NCBI GenBank assembly: GCA_023435705.1
Contig: JAEYRH010000003.1
Location: 248,001 to 312,000 of the forward strand
Source of the DNA: Bacillota bacterium
GTDB lineage: Bacteria > Bacillota > Clostridia > Christensenellales > UMGS416
Length of the DNA: 64,000 nucleotides
Direction: 5' to 3'
How positions within the stretch are numbered: the stretch's first letter is position 1; the number at the start of each line of letters is the position of its first letter. The position numbers and the translations under genes are program-made. Shown here one piece after another: positions 43,591 to 51,105 of this stretch. The notes under the pieces are model-generated. The model did no database searches, was not told where the DNA came from, and saw only the letters and a program-made list of their open reading frames with translations.

Positions 43591-43602
43591 TACCTGTAGG
43601 TA
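43591..43602. promoter_or_regulatory. Operator-like palindrome at the DUF2089 operon start
   Basis: TACCT-GT-AGGTA has perfect five-base arms and begins three bases after the -10, at the expected transcription start. A bound repressor here would block initiation. Autoregulation by the DUF2089 protein is a guess. Confidence 0.4.
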
Positions 43603-43628
43603 ACATCATTTGAAAGGTCGGTGCAAAT

Positions 43629-44024
43629 ATGGCAAAGAAATGGCCCGTCCCCACCAATTGTCCGGTGTGCGGCGGCACATATGTGGTCACACAGCTGCAA
43701 TGCGACGGATGCAAAAGCAAGCTGGAGGGGCAATTCAGCACGGGGAAGCTGAGCGCGTTGAGCGCAGAGCAGACAGCATTTGTTGAGGTGTTTTTAAGTT
43801 GCCGCGGCAATATCAAGGAAGTGGAGAAAGCCCTTGGGATTTCTTATCCCACGGTGCGGTCCAGGCTGGACGATGTGCTGGAAACGATGGGCTACCCCAC
43901 ACGCCGGAAGGATGAGAAGGCTGATGTGCTGGAAGCCTTGAGCAGGGGTGAAATTTCACTGGAAGATGCCGCCAGCACAATCGGAAAGTGGCAGAAGAAA
44001 GATAAGAAGGAAGGGGAGCAGTGA
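43629..44024 (+). CDS. DUF2089 zinc-ribbon / helix-turn-helix regulator
   Basis: 131 residues. An N-terminal zinc ribbon has Cys11, 14, 25 and 28 (CPVC and CDGC). A helix-turn-helix follows at about 60-83 (GNIKEVEKALGISYPTVRSRLDDVL). A short SHOCT-like helical segment ends it (about 98-119: DVLEALSRGEISLEDAASTI). DUF2089 proteins are presumed transcription factors. The gene opens a three-gene operon; two bases separate it from the next, and both following proteins carry the same SHOCT-like segment at their N-termini, so the three probably act together. Confidence 0.8.
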   Translation: MAKKWPVPTNCPVCGGTYVVTQLQCDGCKSKLEGQFSTGKLSALSAEQTAFVEVFLSCRGNIKEVEKALGISYPTVRSRLDDVLETMGYPTRRKDEKADVLEALSRGEISLEDAASTIGKWQKKDKKEGEQ

Positions 44025-44025
44025 G

Positions 44026-44709
44026 ATGGACGACCAAGTTCGTGAGATCCTGCAAAAGATACAAAGCGGAGAGATGACTGTGGAGGAAGGCTCGACCAGA
44101 CTCAAAGAGCTGGGTTATGAGCCCCCGAAGGACAGCGCCCAGGAGGATCGCCGCCGCGAGAACCGCGGCAGCACCTATACCAAGAACGACGGTGATTTCT
44201 GGGACGCGATGGGCACAGCGTTCAGTAAGCTCGGTGACACGCTGGAGGTCGCATTCGACAGAGCCAAGCGTGACATCAAGGAGGCCTCCACCACCATCAA
44301 CGGCGACATCGAGGGTGATGTGAACGGTGACTTGAAGGGCCGGATCAACGGGGATGTGCAAGGCAATATCAGCGGCAGCCTGTTTGGCATCGTAGAAGGT
44401 GACGTGGCTGGCTCCATCAAAGGGAACCTGGCCGGCACGGTGAAGGGCGATGTGAAAGGTTGGATCGGCGGCTCGCTGGTGGGCCAGGTGTATGGTGATG
44501 TGGAAGGCGATATCAAGGGCTCGCTGGTTGGTCATGTTCATGGCGACGTATGCGGCAACATCATGGGCCCGCTCACCGGCACTGTGGACGGCGACGTGAA
44601 GGGTGATATCAACGGCCCATTGATCGGCGTGGTAGGCGGCGATGTGATTGGTGTGGTGAAGGGCCCCATTATGGGCAAGGTGCGCGGCACGATCCGCAAT
44701 CATCGGTGA
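44026..44709 (+). CDS. SHOCT-like protein with perfect tetrapeptide-repeat solenoid, copy 1
   Basis: 227 residues from the ATG at 44026, right after the DUF2089 stop. Residues 4-30 are a SHOCT-like segment (EILQKIQSGEMTVEEGSTRL). A charged, helical middle (30-90, with FWDAMGTAFSKLGDTLEVAFD) follows. From 92 to 223 the chain is 33 unbroken tetrapeptides x-G-x-(V/I/L). Super-period is 16 residues: GDV, GxI, GxL, GxV, seen seven times. This should form a regular beta-solenoid with four faces per turn, related in look to bactofilin or polymer-forming proteins but with a shorter period. There is no signal peptide or membrane segment. Function unknown. Confidence 0.8.
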   Translation: MDDQVREILQKIQSGEMTVEEGSTRLKELGYEPPKDSAQEDRRRENRGSTYTKNDGDFWDAMGTAFSKLGDTLEVAFDRAKRDIKEASTTINGDIEGDVNGDLKGRINGDVQGNISGSLFGIVEGDVAGSIKGNLAGTVKGDVKGWIGGSLVGQVYGDVEGDIKGSLVGHVHGDVCGNIMGPLTGTVDGDVKGDINGPLIGVVGGDVIGVVKGPIMGKVRGTIRNHR

Positions 44710-44721
44710 CGGAGGAAGATC

Positions 44722-45579
44722 ATGAGTGATGCAATGCGCGATATTCTGGTTAAGGTGCAGCGCGGTGAAATGACTCCGGAGGAAGGCCGCCAGCTGCTTG
44801 ATGCAATGGATGGGGAGCAAGCCGGTGAAACCGCGCCTGGGCAGGAGACTGCCGGTTTTCACAGCCACATCAGTGGCAGCTACAATGGCAATGTGGAAGG
44901 CGGACTTTACGGCAACGTAATGGGTAACGTCACTGGCACTGTGAAGGGCCCTTTGGGTGGCCGGGTGATGGGCAATGTCAATGGAGACATCCAGGGAAAC
45001 CTCACAGGCAGCATCATGGGCAATGTGAGCGGCGCGGTGCAGGGCGATCTGCTGGGCCGGGTGATGGGCAATGTACGCGGCGGCGTGGGGGGGAGTCTCT
45101 CGGGCCATGTGGCCGGTAACGTGCGCAGAGTTGGCCGAAACCTGGGCGGCTCCATCGCCGGCAACGTGCAGGAGGGTATTGGCGGCAACCTGACAGGAAA
45201 TGTGGCTGGCAATGTGCACGGTGGCATTGGCGGTGATCTGGCGGGTCATGTGGCCGGCAATGTGAAAGGTGGCGTCAAAGGCGTGCTGAGCGGCCAGGTG
45301 CAGGGTAATGTGCACGGCGATGTGGGCAGCATCGCGCGCACCGGACATGTGAAAACCCACATGTTTGACTTGTTCGGCCATTGTGGAAATGTGTATGGCA
45401 GCGTGCTTGGCGATATGGCAGGCTGTGTGGACCGTGACATCGAAGGTGATGTGCTGGGCAACCTGACCGGCGAAGTCGGCGGCGATGTGAAAGGTGACAT
45501 CCGGGGCGATTTTACTGGCATTGTGCGCGGCAGAATCCTTGGAAAAGTGCATGGACGCAATGAAGGCAAGGCCGGCTGA
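44722..45579 (+). CDS. SHOCT-like protein with tetrapeptide-repeat solenoid, copy 2
   Basis: 285 residues, paralogous to copy 1, with GGAGG before the ATG. The SHOCT-like segment is at 7-28 (DILVKVQRGEMTPEEGRQLL) with almost no linker. Tetrapeptide repeats run from 51 to about 278; the 16-residue coil reads GNV, GxV/I, GxL, GxV (MGNV then AGNV coils). The solenoid is broken twice: a three-residue insertion at about 135-141 and a longer loop at about 202-221 with His209, His213, His220 and Cys221. No signal peptide is seen, so a cytoplasmic or membrane-surface scaffold is likely. Function unknown. Confidence 0.8.
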   Translation: MSDAMRDILVKVQRGEMTPEEGRQLLDAMDGEQAGETAPGQETAGFHSHISGSYNGNVEGGLYGNVMGNVTGTVKGPLGGRVMGNVNGDIQGNLTGSIMGNVSGAVQGDLLGRVMGNVRGGVGGSLSGHVAGNVRRVGRNLGGSIAGNVQEGIGGNLTGNVAGNVHGGIGGDLAGHVAGNVKGGVKGVLSGQVQGNVHGDVGSIARTGHVKTHMFDLFGHCGNVYGSVLGDMAGCVDRDIEGDVLGNLTGEVGGDVKGDIRGDFTGIVRGRILGKVHGRNEGKAG

Positions 45580-45615
45580 TGCTTTGACAAAGGACCTGCG
45601 AGACAGCAGACAATA

Positions 45616-45652
45616 CAAACCCCTGCGGCAGGAATGCGCAGGGGTTTGCGGT
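45616..45652 (+). terminator. Terminator of the DUF2089 operon
   Basis: CAAACCCCTGCG (45616-45627) pairs with CGCAGGGGTTTG (45637-45648) around a short loop. The T run after the stem is weak (CGGTCTTG). Confidence 0.65.
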
Positions 45653-45687
45653 CTTGATAACTGCTTTTGACGGTTGGCCTAAACTGC

Positions 45688-46497
45688 TTAAATCCCAATG
45701 GACTGCGGGATAATGCCGGGCAGCACTGCCTCGCTCTCCTCGGAAAGAAGCCCCTCCAGTTCCTGATACAGCGCCCGAATCATCACGCCAGCCTGCTCTG
45801 CGCCTTGCAGGGCTGCGGCCATCATCAACCGAAGATCCCGGTCGGTAAGATAGGGCCGGTCGGTGTGTTTGGGCTTTTCCAGCCGCCGGGGTTTATCCAG
45901 CAAGCCGGACACGCGCTTCATCGCCTTGAAGTCCTTGATGTAACTCCGTGGCTTGAATTTCTTTTCGAACAGCTTGTGAAACATAAAATTATAGTACTGC
46001 GCCAACCCGGCAAAGCCCATGAAGCCACTGATACCCATCCAGTGGTGGTTGGCCTTATCAGGGCACAATCCCAGCGCGTTGCTGAGGTAGGCGTCAAAAT
46101 CCAGCTCGATGCGCCGGTGCTTCAGCAAGCTGGAGGTGTGGCTTTCAATGAACGGATGCACCATTTGGTCCACAGCATGATGACATAGAAAGCCGCAGAC
46201 ATATGCAAACGTGCTGCCGATCTGCCGCTGGCCAACAGGGCTGGCAAAATACTGGCGGCCCATTTCTGCCAGCAGCTCCACCGGCTGGCTGTGAAGCATC
46301 TTCGCGTGATATGTAACGCCCTTGCGTCCCTTCAGGAACTGCAACGGGCGGAAATACATCATATCGGCACCCTGGCTGCCCAAATGGAAGCTTTCACTGT
46401 TGTTGCGAATCAGGTCAGCCAACATTGTGCCTTCCAACTGCTCTAGTGTAAGGCCCGCGCATAGCCTGTGGGCCCAGAAATTCGGCAAGTATTTCAC
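45688..46497 (-). CDS. Zinc-dependent phospholipase C family protein
   Basis: 269 residues, GTG start. The family pattern is clear: SFHLGSQGADMMYF near residue 36, YHAKMLHSQP, and FAYVCGFLCHHAVDQMVHPFIES, which supply the His and Asp zinc ligands. There is no signal peptide, so unlike secreted clostridial alpha-toxin types this is probably cytoplasmic and may act on another substrate. The C-terminal 80 residues are charged and helical. The AT-rich upstream region has repeated ATTCGTTAA motifs that may be regulatory. Confidence 0.8.
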   Translation of the reverse strand: MKYLPNFWAHRLCAGLTLEQLEGTMLADLIRNNSESFHLGSQGADMMYFRPLQFLKGRKGVTYHAKMLHSQPVELLAEMGRQYFASPVGQRQIGSTFAYVCGFLCHHAVDQMVHPFIESHTSSLLKHRRIELDFDAYLSNALGLCPDKANHHWMGISGFMGFAGLAQYYNFMFHKLFEKKFKPRSYIKDFKAMKRVSGLLDKPRRLEKPKHTDRPYLTDRDLRLMMAAALQGAEQAGVMIRALYQELEGLLSEESEAVLPGIIPQSIGI

Positions 46498-46613
46498 TCC
46501 TCTCTATATTGTCGTCATAAACTTATATATGTATATGTTACCCTTGTGGTTGGCAACAGTAAACACACAACATGTGGTAAGTATAGCCGAAAAATGTAAA
46601 CTTGGATTATCGA

Positions 46614-46665
46614 ATTCGTTAACGATTCGTTAATTCGCAACTCTTCTATATAAACGAATTAATTC
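46614..46665. repeat. Repeated ATTCGTTAA boxes upstream of the phospholipase-like gene
   Basis: ATTCGTTAA occurs at 46614-46622 and 46625-46633, eleven bases apart (one helical turn), with an inverted AACGAATTAAT at 46653. Helical phasing suggests cooperative protein binding. Confidence 0.45.
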
Positions 46666-46682
46666 ATACACCATTATGCTAT

Positions 46683-46711
46683 AAAAAACGGACAGGTCAA
46701 AACCTGTCCGT
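46683..46711 (-). terminator. Terminator of the ABC exporter gene
   Basis: On the minus strand ACGGACAGGT pairs with ACCTGTCCGT around TTTG and is followed by TTTTTTAT. Confidence 0.9.
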
Positions 46712-46726
46712 TCAGTGGACTTGGCG

Positions 46727-48553
46727 TTAAGCGATCACGGCATCATCCATTAACGCGTCATATGCGGCAAACTGTGCCCGGCAGAGCCTGCTATAGAGCC
46801 CGCCGTTGGCCAGCAGTTCGTCATGGGTGCCAGCTTCGGCGATGCCGCCTTGCTCCAGCACGATAATTTTGTCCGCCCGTTTCACAGTGCTCAAGCGATG
46901 GGCAATCACGATGATCGTGCGGGTGCCGGCCAGGTTGTGGATGGCCTGCTGGATCTGGGCCTCGGTCTCGGTGTCCACCGAGGCGGTGGCCTCGTCCAGG
47001 ACGAGCACCGGCGAGTTTTTCAACACCGCGCGGGCGATGGCGATGCGCTGCTTTTGTCCGCCGGAAAGCAGCAGGCCCCGCTCACCCACCACAGTGTCAT
47101 AACCGTCCGGTGCGTCATTGATGAAGTTGTGGGCGCAGGCGGCTCTTGCAGCATCCTCGATTTGCTGCCGGGTGGCGCCGGGGCAGCCGTAGGCAATGTT
47201 GTCAGCAATTGTGCCGTTGAAAAGGAACACATCCTGCAGCACCATGCTGATGTTGCCGCGCAGCGATTCCAGCGTGATACCCCTCAGGTCTTGGCCGTCC
47301 AGCCGCACAGCGCCGCTCACAGGATCATAGAAGCGGGGGATCAGGCTGATGATTGTGGTCTTGCCCACACCGGTGGGGCCGACCAACGCGACCATTTGCC
47401 CCGGCTCGGCGGTGAAGGAAATATCTTCCAGCACCTTCACGTCATCGCGGTAATGGAAGCTCACATGATCGAATTCCAGCTTGCCCTTGCACTGCGCAAG
47501 GGGTTTTGCGCCCGGTTCGTTGGCGATGTCTGGCTCAGTGTCCAACATTTCAAACACTCGTTCTCCGCCAGCAAAGGAGCGCTGGATATCTTCCATGACA
47601 CGGGCCAATGTGGAAATGGGGCCGTAAAACATTCCCAGATAAAGCAGGAATGCCACAATGTCTGCGGCGCTCACAAGGTACTGCGTGGCCATGATGCCAC
47701 CGAACAGCACCACGATCACCGTGCCCAGCGCCGTTACAAACTCCACTGACGGGTGGAAAACGGCGCTCATTTTCAACGCGCTCAAAATTGCGTCGGAATA
47801 GCCACGGGAGCGGCGGTGAATCTTTTCCTTTTCTTCCCGCTCCTTGTTGAATACCTGGATTTCCTTGATGCCGGAAAGGTTGTCCTGCAAATCCGCGTTG
47901 AGGTCTGCCAGCGTTTGTTGGGCCTTGCGGAAAGCGCCCAGCACCCTCTTGGCGAATATCATGGTAGCCAGCAGCAGCAGCGGCACCGGAATGAATGTGA
48001 GCAACGCCAACCGCCAGTTGAAGAATAACAGGATCGTCGTGACGCCGGCCACCACCAGCATATTAATGGCGATGTCGGGAATGGAGTGCGCAATCAGATT
48101 TTCAAATGTGGCCGTGTCGTTGATCACACCTGAGAGTAGCTGGCCGGTCTGCTTGTTGTGGTAGAAACGCAGCGACAGCTTTTGCAAGTGGCCATACACC
48201 ATCGTGCGCATGTCTGCCACCAGGTTCCAGCTTGCTTTGTGCGACAGATAACTGGATAGATAGCTGAACAGCACCCGTGACAAATAACAGGCCAGCAGCG
48301 TGCAGGCAATCACCACCGCTGATTGCACCGTCATATCCGGCCCGATCGGCGCGGTGTGGAATATGGCTGCGATGCTGTTATACAGACCTTGTAAAGATAA
48401 TGATTTCCCCCCGGTCATGCCGGCGATAAAATCGCGCAGCAATGCTGGTGTGAGCAGGTTGAGGCCGGTCATCACAAGTGCGGAGAGGGCGGCGATGATC
48501 AAATACTTGCGATAAGGCTTGGCGTAGCGCAATACGCGGACCAATAATTTCAT
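46727..48553 (-). CDS. ABC exporter, fused permease and ATPase
   Basis: 608 residues, a half-transporter of the MsbA/LmrA type that works as a dimer. The first 330 residues hold six membrane segments. The nucleotide-binding domain has Walker A GPTGVGKTTI, Q-loop MVLQDVFLFNGTI, signature LLLSGGQKQRIAIARA, Walker B VLVLDEATASVDT and switch IAHRLSTVKRADKI. The substrate (drug, lipid or peptide) cannot be told. It is monocistronic with its own terminator and divergent from queT. Confidence 0.92.
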   Translation of the reverse strand: MKLLVRVLRYAKPYRKYLIIAALSALVMTGLNLLTPALLRDFIAGMTGGKSLSLQGLYNSIAAIFHTAPIGPDMTVQSAVVIACTLLACYLSRVLFSYLSSYLSHKASWNLVADMRTMVYGHLQKLSLRFYHNKQTGQLLSGVINDTATFENLIAHSIPDIAINMLVVAGVTTILLFFNWRLALLTFIPVPLLLLATMIFAKRVLGAFRKAQQTLADLNADLQDNLSGIKEIQVFNKEREEKEKIHRRSRGYSDAILSALKMSAVFHPSVEFVTALGTVIVVLFGGIMATQYLVSAADIVAFLLYLGMFYGPISTLARVMEDIQRSFAGGERVFEMLDTEPDIANEPGAKPLAQCKGKLEFDHVSFHYRDDVKVLEDISFTAEPGQMVALVGPTGVGKTTIISLIPRFYDPVSGAVRLDGQDLRGITLESLRGNISMVLQDVFLFNGTIADNIAYGCPGATRQQIEDAARAACAHNFINDAPDGYDTVVGERGLLLSGGQKQRIAIARAVLKNSPVLVLDEATASVDTETEAQIQQAIHNLAGTRTIIVIAHRLSTVKRADKIIVLEQGGIAEAGTHDELLANGGLYSRLCRAQFAAYDALMDDAVIA

Positions 48554-48669
48554 TCTGCAGCTCCAATTGATATAAATTGCAAACGGTGTTATTTTACCTC
48601 ATTTCACACTTGCTGGCAAATCTGACAGCCCGCATATCACGGGCGTATGCTGTGAAAAATATGCGATGA

Positions 48670-48698
48670 TTGCCAATCTAATCAGCCGGTGCTATAAT
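48670..48698 (+). promoter_or_regulatory. queT promoter
   Basis: TTGCCA (48670-48675), a 17-base spacer and TATAAT (48693-48698) with an extended TG. Transcription would start near 48705, at the first base of the structured leader. Confidence 0.8.
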
Positions 48699-48704
48699 GC
48701 CCAA

Positions 48705-48789
48705 GTCATTGCGGAAATTCGACAAACCGCGATGGCGGACAGTTCGAGACCATCCTGTCCTTAAACAAAACTACGGAAGGACGGGCGCA
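48705..48789 (+). promoter_or_regulatory. preQ1 riboswitch-like leader of queT
   Basis: A hairpin CATTGCGG/CCGCGATG (48707-48714 with 48727-48734) is followed by GGACAG/CTGTCC (48737-48742 with 48755-48760) with loop TTCGAGACCATC, then the A-rich tail TTAAACAAAACTACGG and AAGGA (48777-48781). The second hairpin plus tail closely resembles the preQ1-I pseudoknot fold; the extra 5' hairpin would fit preQ1-III better. Ligand is inferred from the fold and the downstream queT gene. Confidence 0.65.
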
Positions 48790-49311
48790 TTGATTGCGCT
48801 CGCGGTAACCCATATGAAGTTCAACACCCGATTCCTGGTGCAGGCGGCAGTGATTGCCGCTCTCTACAGCGTGCTGGTGATTCTGGCAACCCTCACACCC
48901 TGGGGAGCAATCAGCTTTGGCGGGGTGCAGTTCCGGTTTTCGGAAGCGCTCACAGTGCTGCCCTATTTCACGCCGGCGGCCATTCCCGGCTTGTTTGTGG
49001 GCTGCCTGATCAGCAATGTTGCCGGCACCGTGGCCGGCGTGAGCCTGGGGCTGGCAGACATCGTGTTCGGCAGCCTGGCCACTCTGGCCGCGGCGGTTTG
49101 CTCATGGCTGCTCCGGCGCAACAAATGGCTTGTGCCGCTGCCGCCGGTGGTGATCAACGCCGTAGTGGTGGGGTTAATGCTGCACTATATTCTAAAGTTG
49201 CCACTCATTGCGAGCGTGCTGTCTGTTGCGGGCGGGCAATTGGTGGTGTGCTATTTGCTGGGCATGCCATTGCTGCTGGCATTGGAGAAGAGGCGGAAAA
49301 TCTTTGATTAA
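48790..49311 (+). CDS. queT: QueT, queuosine-precursor ECF transporter S component
   Basis: 173 residues from the TTG at 48790, chosen because AAGGA lies eight bases upstream; the ATG at 48814 (165 residues) matches the usual QueT N-terminus KFNTRFLVQAAVIAALY but has no ribosome binding site. Five to six membrane segments. ISFGGVQFRFSEALTVLPYFTPAAIPGLFVGCLISN and LGLADIVFGSLATL are QueT hallmarks. It binds a queuosine precursor for import with the shared ECF module. The leader looks like a preQ1 riboswitch, which would turn expression down when precursor is plentiful. tgt at 28.2 kb uses the product. Confidence 0.9.
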   Translation: MIALAVTHMKFNTRFLVQAAVIAALYSVLVILATLTPWGAISFGGVQFRFSEALTVLPYFTPAAIPGLFVGCLISNVAGTVAGVSLGLADIVFGSLATLAAAVCSWLLRRNKWLVPLPPVVINAVVVGLMLHYILKLPLIASVLSVAGGQLVVCYLLGMPLLLALEKRRKIFD

Positions 49312-49407
49312 GATATCCAAACAAACAGACCTATTCATAAATTGTTTACACAAATATGGAGTTTTTTTGCTAGAATAGTGAAGTCATTAAGGAGGGAGTC
49401 TGGTGAA

Positions 49408-50352
49408 ATGATAAAAGTTGACAACATCACCAAGCGCTATGGCTCTAAATTCGCCGTAAAGAATGTATCCTTCGAGGTGAAGGAAGGCGAAGTCGTGGGA
49501 TTCCTCGGTCGCAACGGCGCCGGCAAGTCCACCACGATGAACATCATCACCGGTTACATTTCATCCAATGAAGGCAGCGCCTCGGTGGACGGCCATGATA
49601 TTCTGGCCGAGCCCTACGAGGTAAAAAAGCGCATCGGCTACCTGCCCGAGCAACCTCCTGTATACATGGACATGACAGTTGATGAATATCTGCGCTTCTG
49701 CTGCCAGATCAAGGATGTGCCGGCCAAGCAGCGCGCAGCCCACATCGCCGATGTATGCCACACGATGAAGGTTACCGATATGCGCAAGCGCCTGATCAAG
49801 AACCTTTCCAAGGGCTACAAGCAGCGTGTCGGTTTTGCGCAGGCATTGATCGGCAACCCCAAGGTGCTGATTCTGGACGAACCCACCGTGGGCCTGGATC
49901 CGCGCCAGATCATCGAGATCCGCAACCTGATCATTGCGCTGGGCAAGCAACACACAGTCATTCTGAGCTCCCATATCCTCAAGGAAGTGGAGGATGTGTG
50001 CGAGCGCGTGGTCATCATTGACAAAGGGGAGATCGTTGCGCAGGACACCATGGCCAATCTGGCCCGTTCTGTGGGCGATATGTCCAGGCTGCAGGTGCGC
50101 ATCAGCGGTGCGGACAAGGCCACGCAAAAGGCCATCCGTGAGTTGGAAGGCGTTTCCTATGTGGAAGAAATCGGCGTGAAAGAGCCTGATTCCCTGGATT
50201 ATCTGATCGAAACGAACAAACGGGCTGACATTCGTAAGCCGCTGGGCAATATCGTCAGCAGGTCCGGAAAGAACATTCTCTTGATGAAACCGATGGACGT
50301 CTCGCTGGAAGATATCTTCATGCAGCTGACGACTGTCGATAAGGAGGGCTAA
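49408..50352 (+). CDS. ABC transporter ATPase, GldA-like
   Basis: 314 residues from the ATG at 49408, after GGAGGGAG. Walker A GRNGAGKSTTMN, signature NLSKGYKQRVGFAQAL, Walker B VLILDEPTVGLDP and switch LSSHILKEVEDVC. A C-terminal extension (about 225-314) is typical of ABC-2 export ATPases such as GldA and NatA. It leads a four-gene operon with a permease, a GldG-like protein and a DUF4340 protein. In gliding bacteroidetes the trio drives motility; in Firmicutes its role is unknown and no other gliding gene is present. Confidence 0.9.
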   Translation: MIKVDNITKRYGSKFAVKNVSFEVKEGEVVGFLGRNGAGKSTTMNIITGYISSNEGSASVDGHDILAEPYEVKKRIGYLPEQPPVYMDMTVDEYLRFCCQIKDVPAKQRAAHIADVCHTMKVTDMRKRLIKNLSKGYKQRVGFAQALIGNPKVLILDEPTVGLDPRQIIEIRNLIIALGKQHTVILSSHILKEVEDVCERVVIIDKGEIVAQDTMANLARSVGDMSRLQVRISGADKATQKAIRELEGVSYVEEIGVKEPDSLDYLIETNKRADIRKPLGNIVSRSGKNILLMKPMDVSLEDIFMQLTTVDKEG

Positions 50353-50357
50353 GAGAG

Positions 50358-51104
50358 ATGCTCGCGATCTACAAAAGAGAGATCCAGGGGTATTTTTACT
50401 CCCCGATCGCCTATATTTTCATTGGGATATTCCTCCTGTTGGCTGGGATTGTGTTTACCTTGAATAACACATGGGCTGGTTCGGCTAATTTCAACGGCAT
50501 GCTTGGCAATATGACATTTTTGTTTATGATTGTGGTGCCGATTTTAACCATGCGCCTTCTGAGTGAGGAGCGTAAAAACAAGACCGACCAGCTGCTGCTC
50601 ACCTCACCGGCATCAATCTCATCCATCGTTATGGGGAAATATCTTGCAGCGCTGACGGTTTTTGTGATTACACTTGTGATCACCTTCATGTATCCGGTGA
50701 TACTGTTCATCTATGGTAACCCATCGATCTCAGAGATCTTCTCCGGTTATCTTGGTTACCTGTTTCTTGGTGCTGCTTTGATCGCAGTGGGTGTGTTCAT
50801 CTCGGCGCTTGGCGAGAATCAGATCGTCTCAGCGTTTGTCACACTTGGTGTGCTGTTTGCAATCTGGCTGGGCAGCAACTTGCTTGATCTGCTCACATCT
50901 CTGGTCGGATCCATTCAAGTAGGCTTCCTGCAATGGATTGCGGACAGGCTGATTGACGTTTTGGAATGGCTGTCGGTCTACAACCGCTTCACACCGTTTT
51001 CCAAAGGCCTGTTCAGCGTGACCGACGTCTTCTATTACTTGAGCTTCGCAGCCGTGTTCGTCTTCCTGACGATACGCACAATTGAGAGCAGGAGATGGAG
51101 ATAA
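50358..51104 (+). CDS. ABC-2 type permease, GldF-like
   Basis: 248 residues, six membrane segments. MLAIYKREIQGYFYSPIAYIFIGIFLLLAG and LLSEERKNKTDQLLLTSPASISSIVMGKYLAALT are standard for the GldF/ABC-2 permease group. It starts five bases after the ATPase stop and ends one base before the GldG-like start, so the genes are tightly coupled. Confidence 0.88.
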   Translation: MLAIYKREIQGYFYSPIAYIFIGIFLLLAGIVFTLNNTWAGSANFNGMLGNMTFLFMIVVPILTMRLLSEERKNKTDQLLLTSPASISSIVMGKYLAALTVFVITLVITFMYPVILFIYGNPSISEIFSGYLGYLFLGAALIAVGVFISALGENQIVSAFVTLGVLFAIWLGSNLLDLLTSLVGSIQVGFLQWIADRLIDVLEWLSVYNRFTPFSKGLFSVTDVFYYLSFAAVFVFLTIRTIESRRWR

Positions 51105-51105
51105 C

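Noticed and set aside
43813..45618. A 601-codon open frame on the minus strand opposite the two solenoid genes.
   Set aside because: It is a by-product of the tetrapeptide repeats, whose GGC/GGT-rich codons leave few stops in antisense. It has no ribosome binding site, and the plus-strand genes have good ones and protein-level periodicity.
48697..48789. Longer queT start at ATG 48697.
   Set aside because: This ATG lies inside the promoter -10 region and riboswitch-like leader; the extra residues are unlike QueT.
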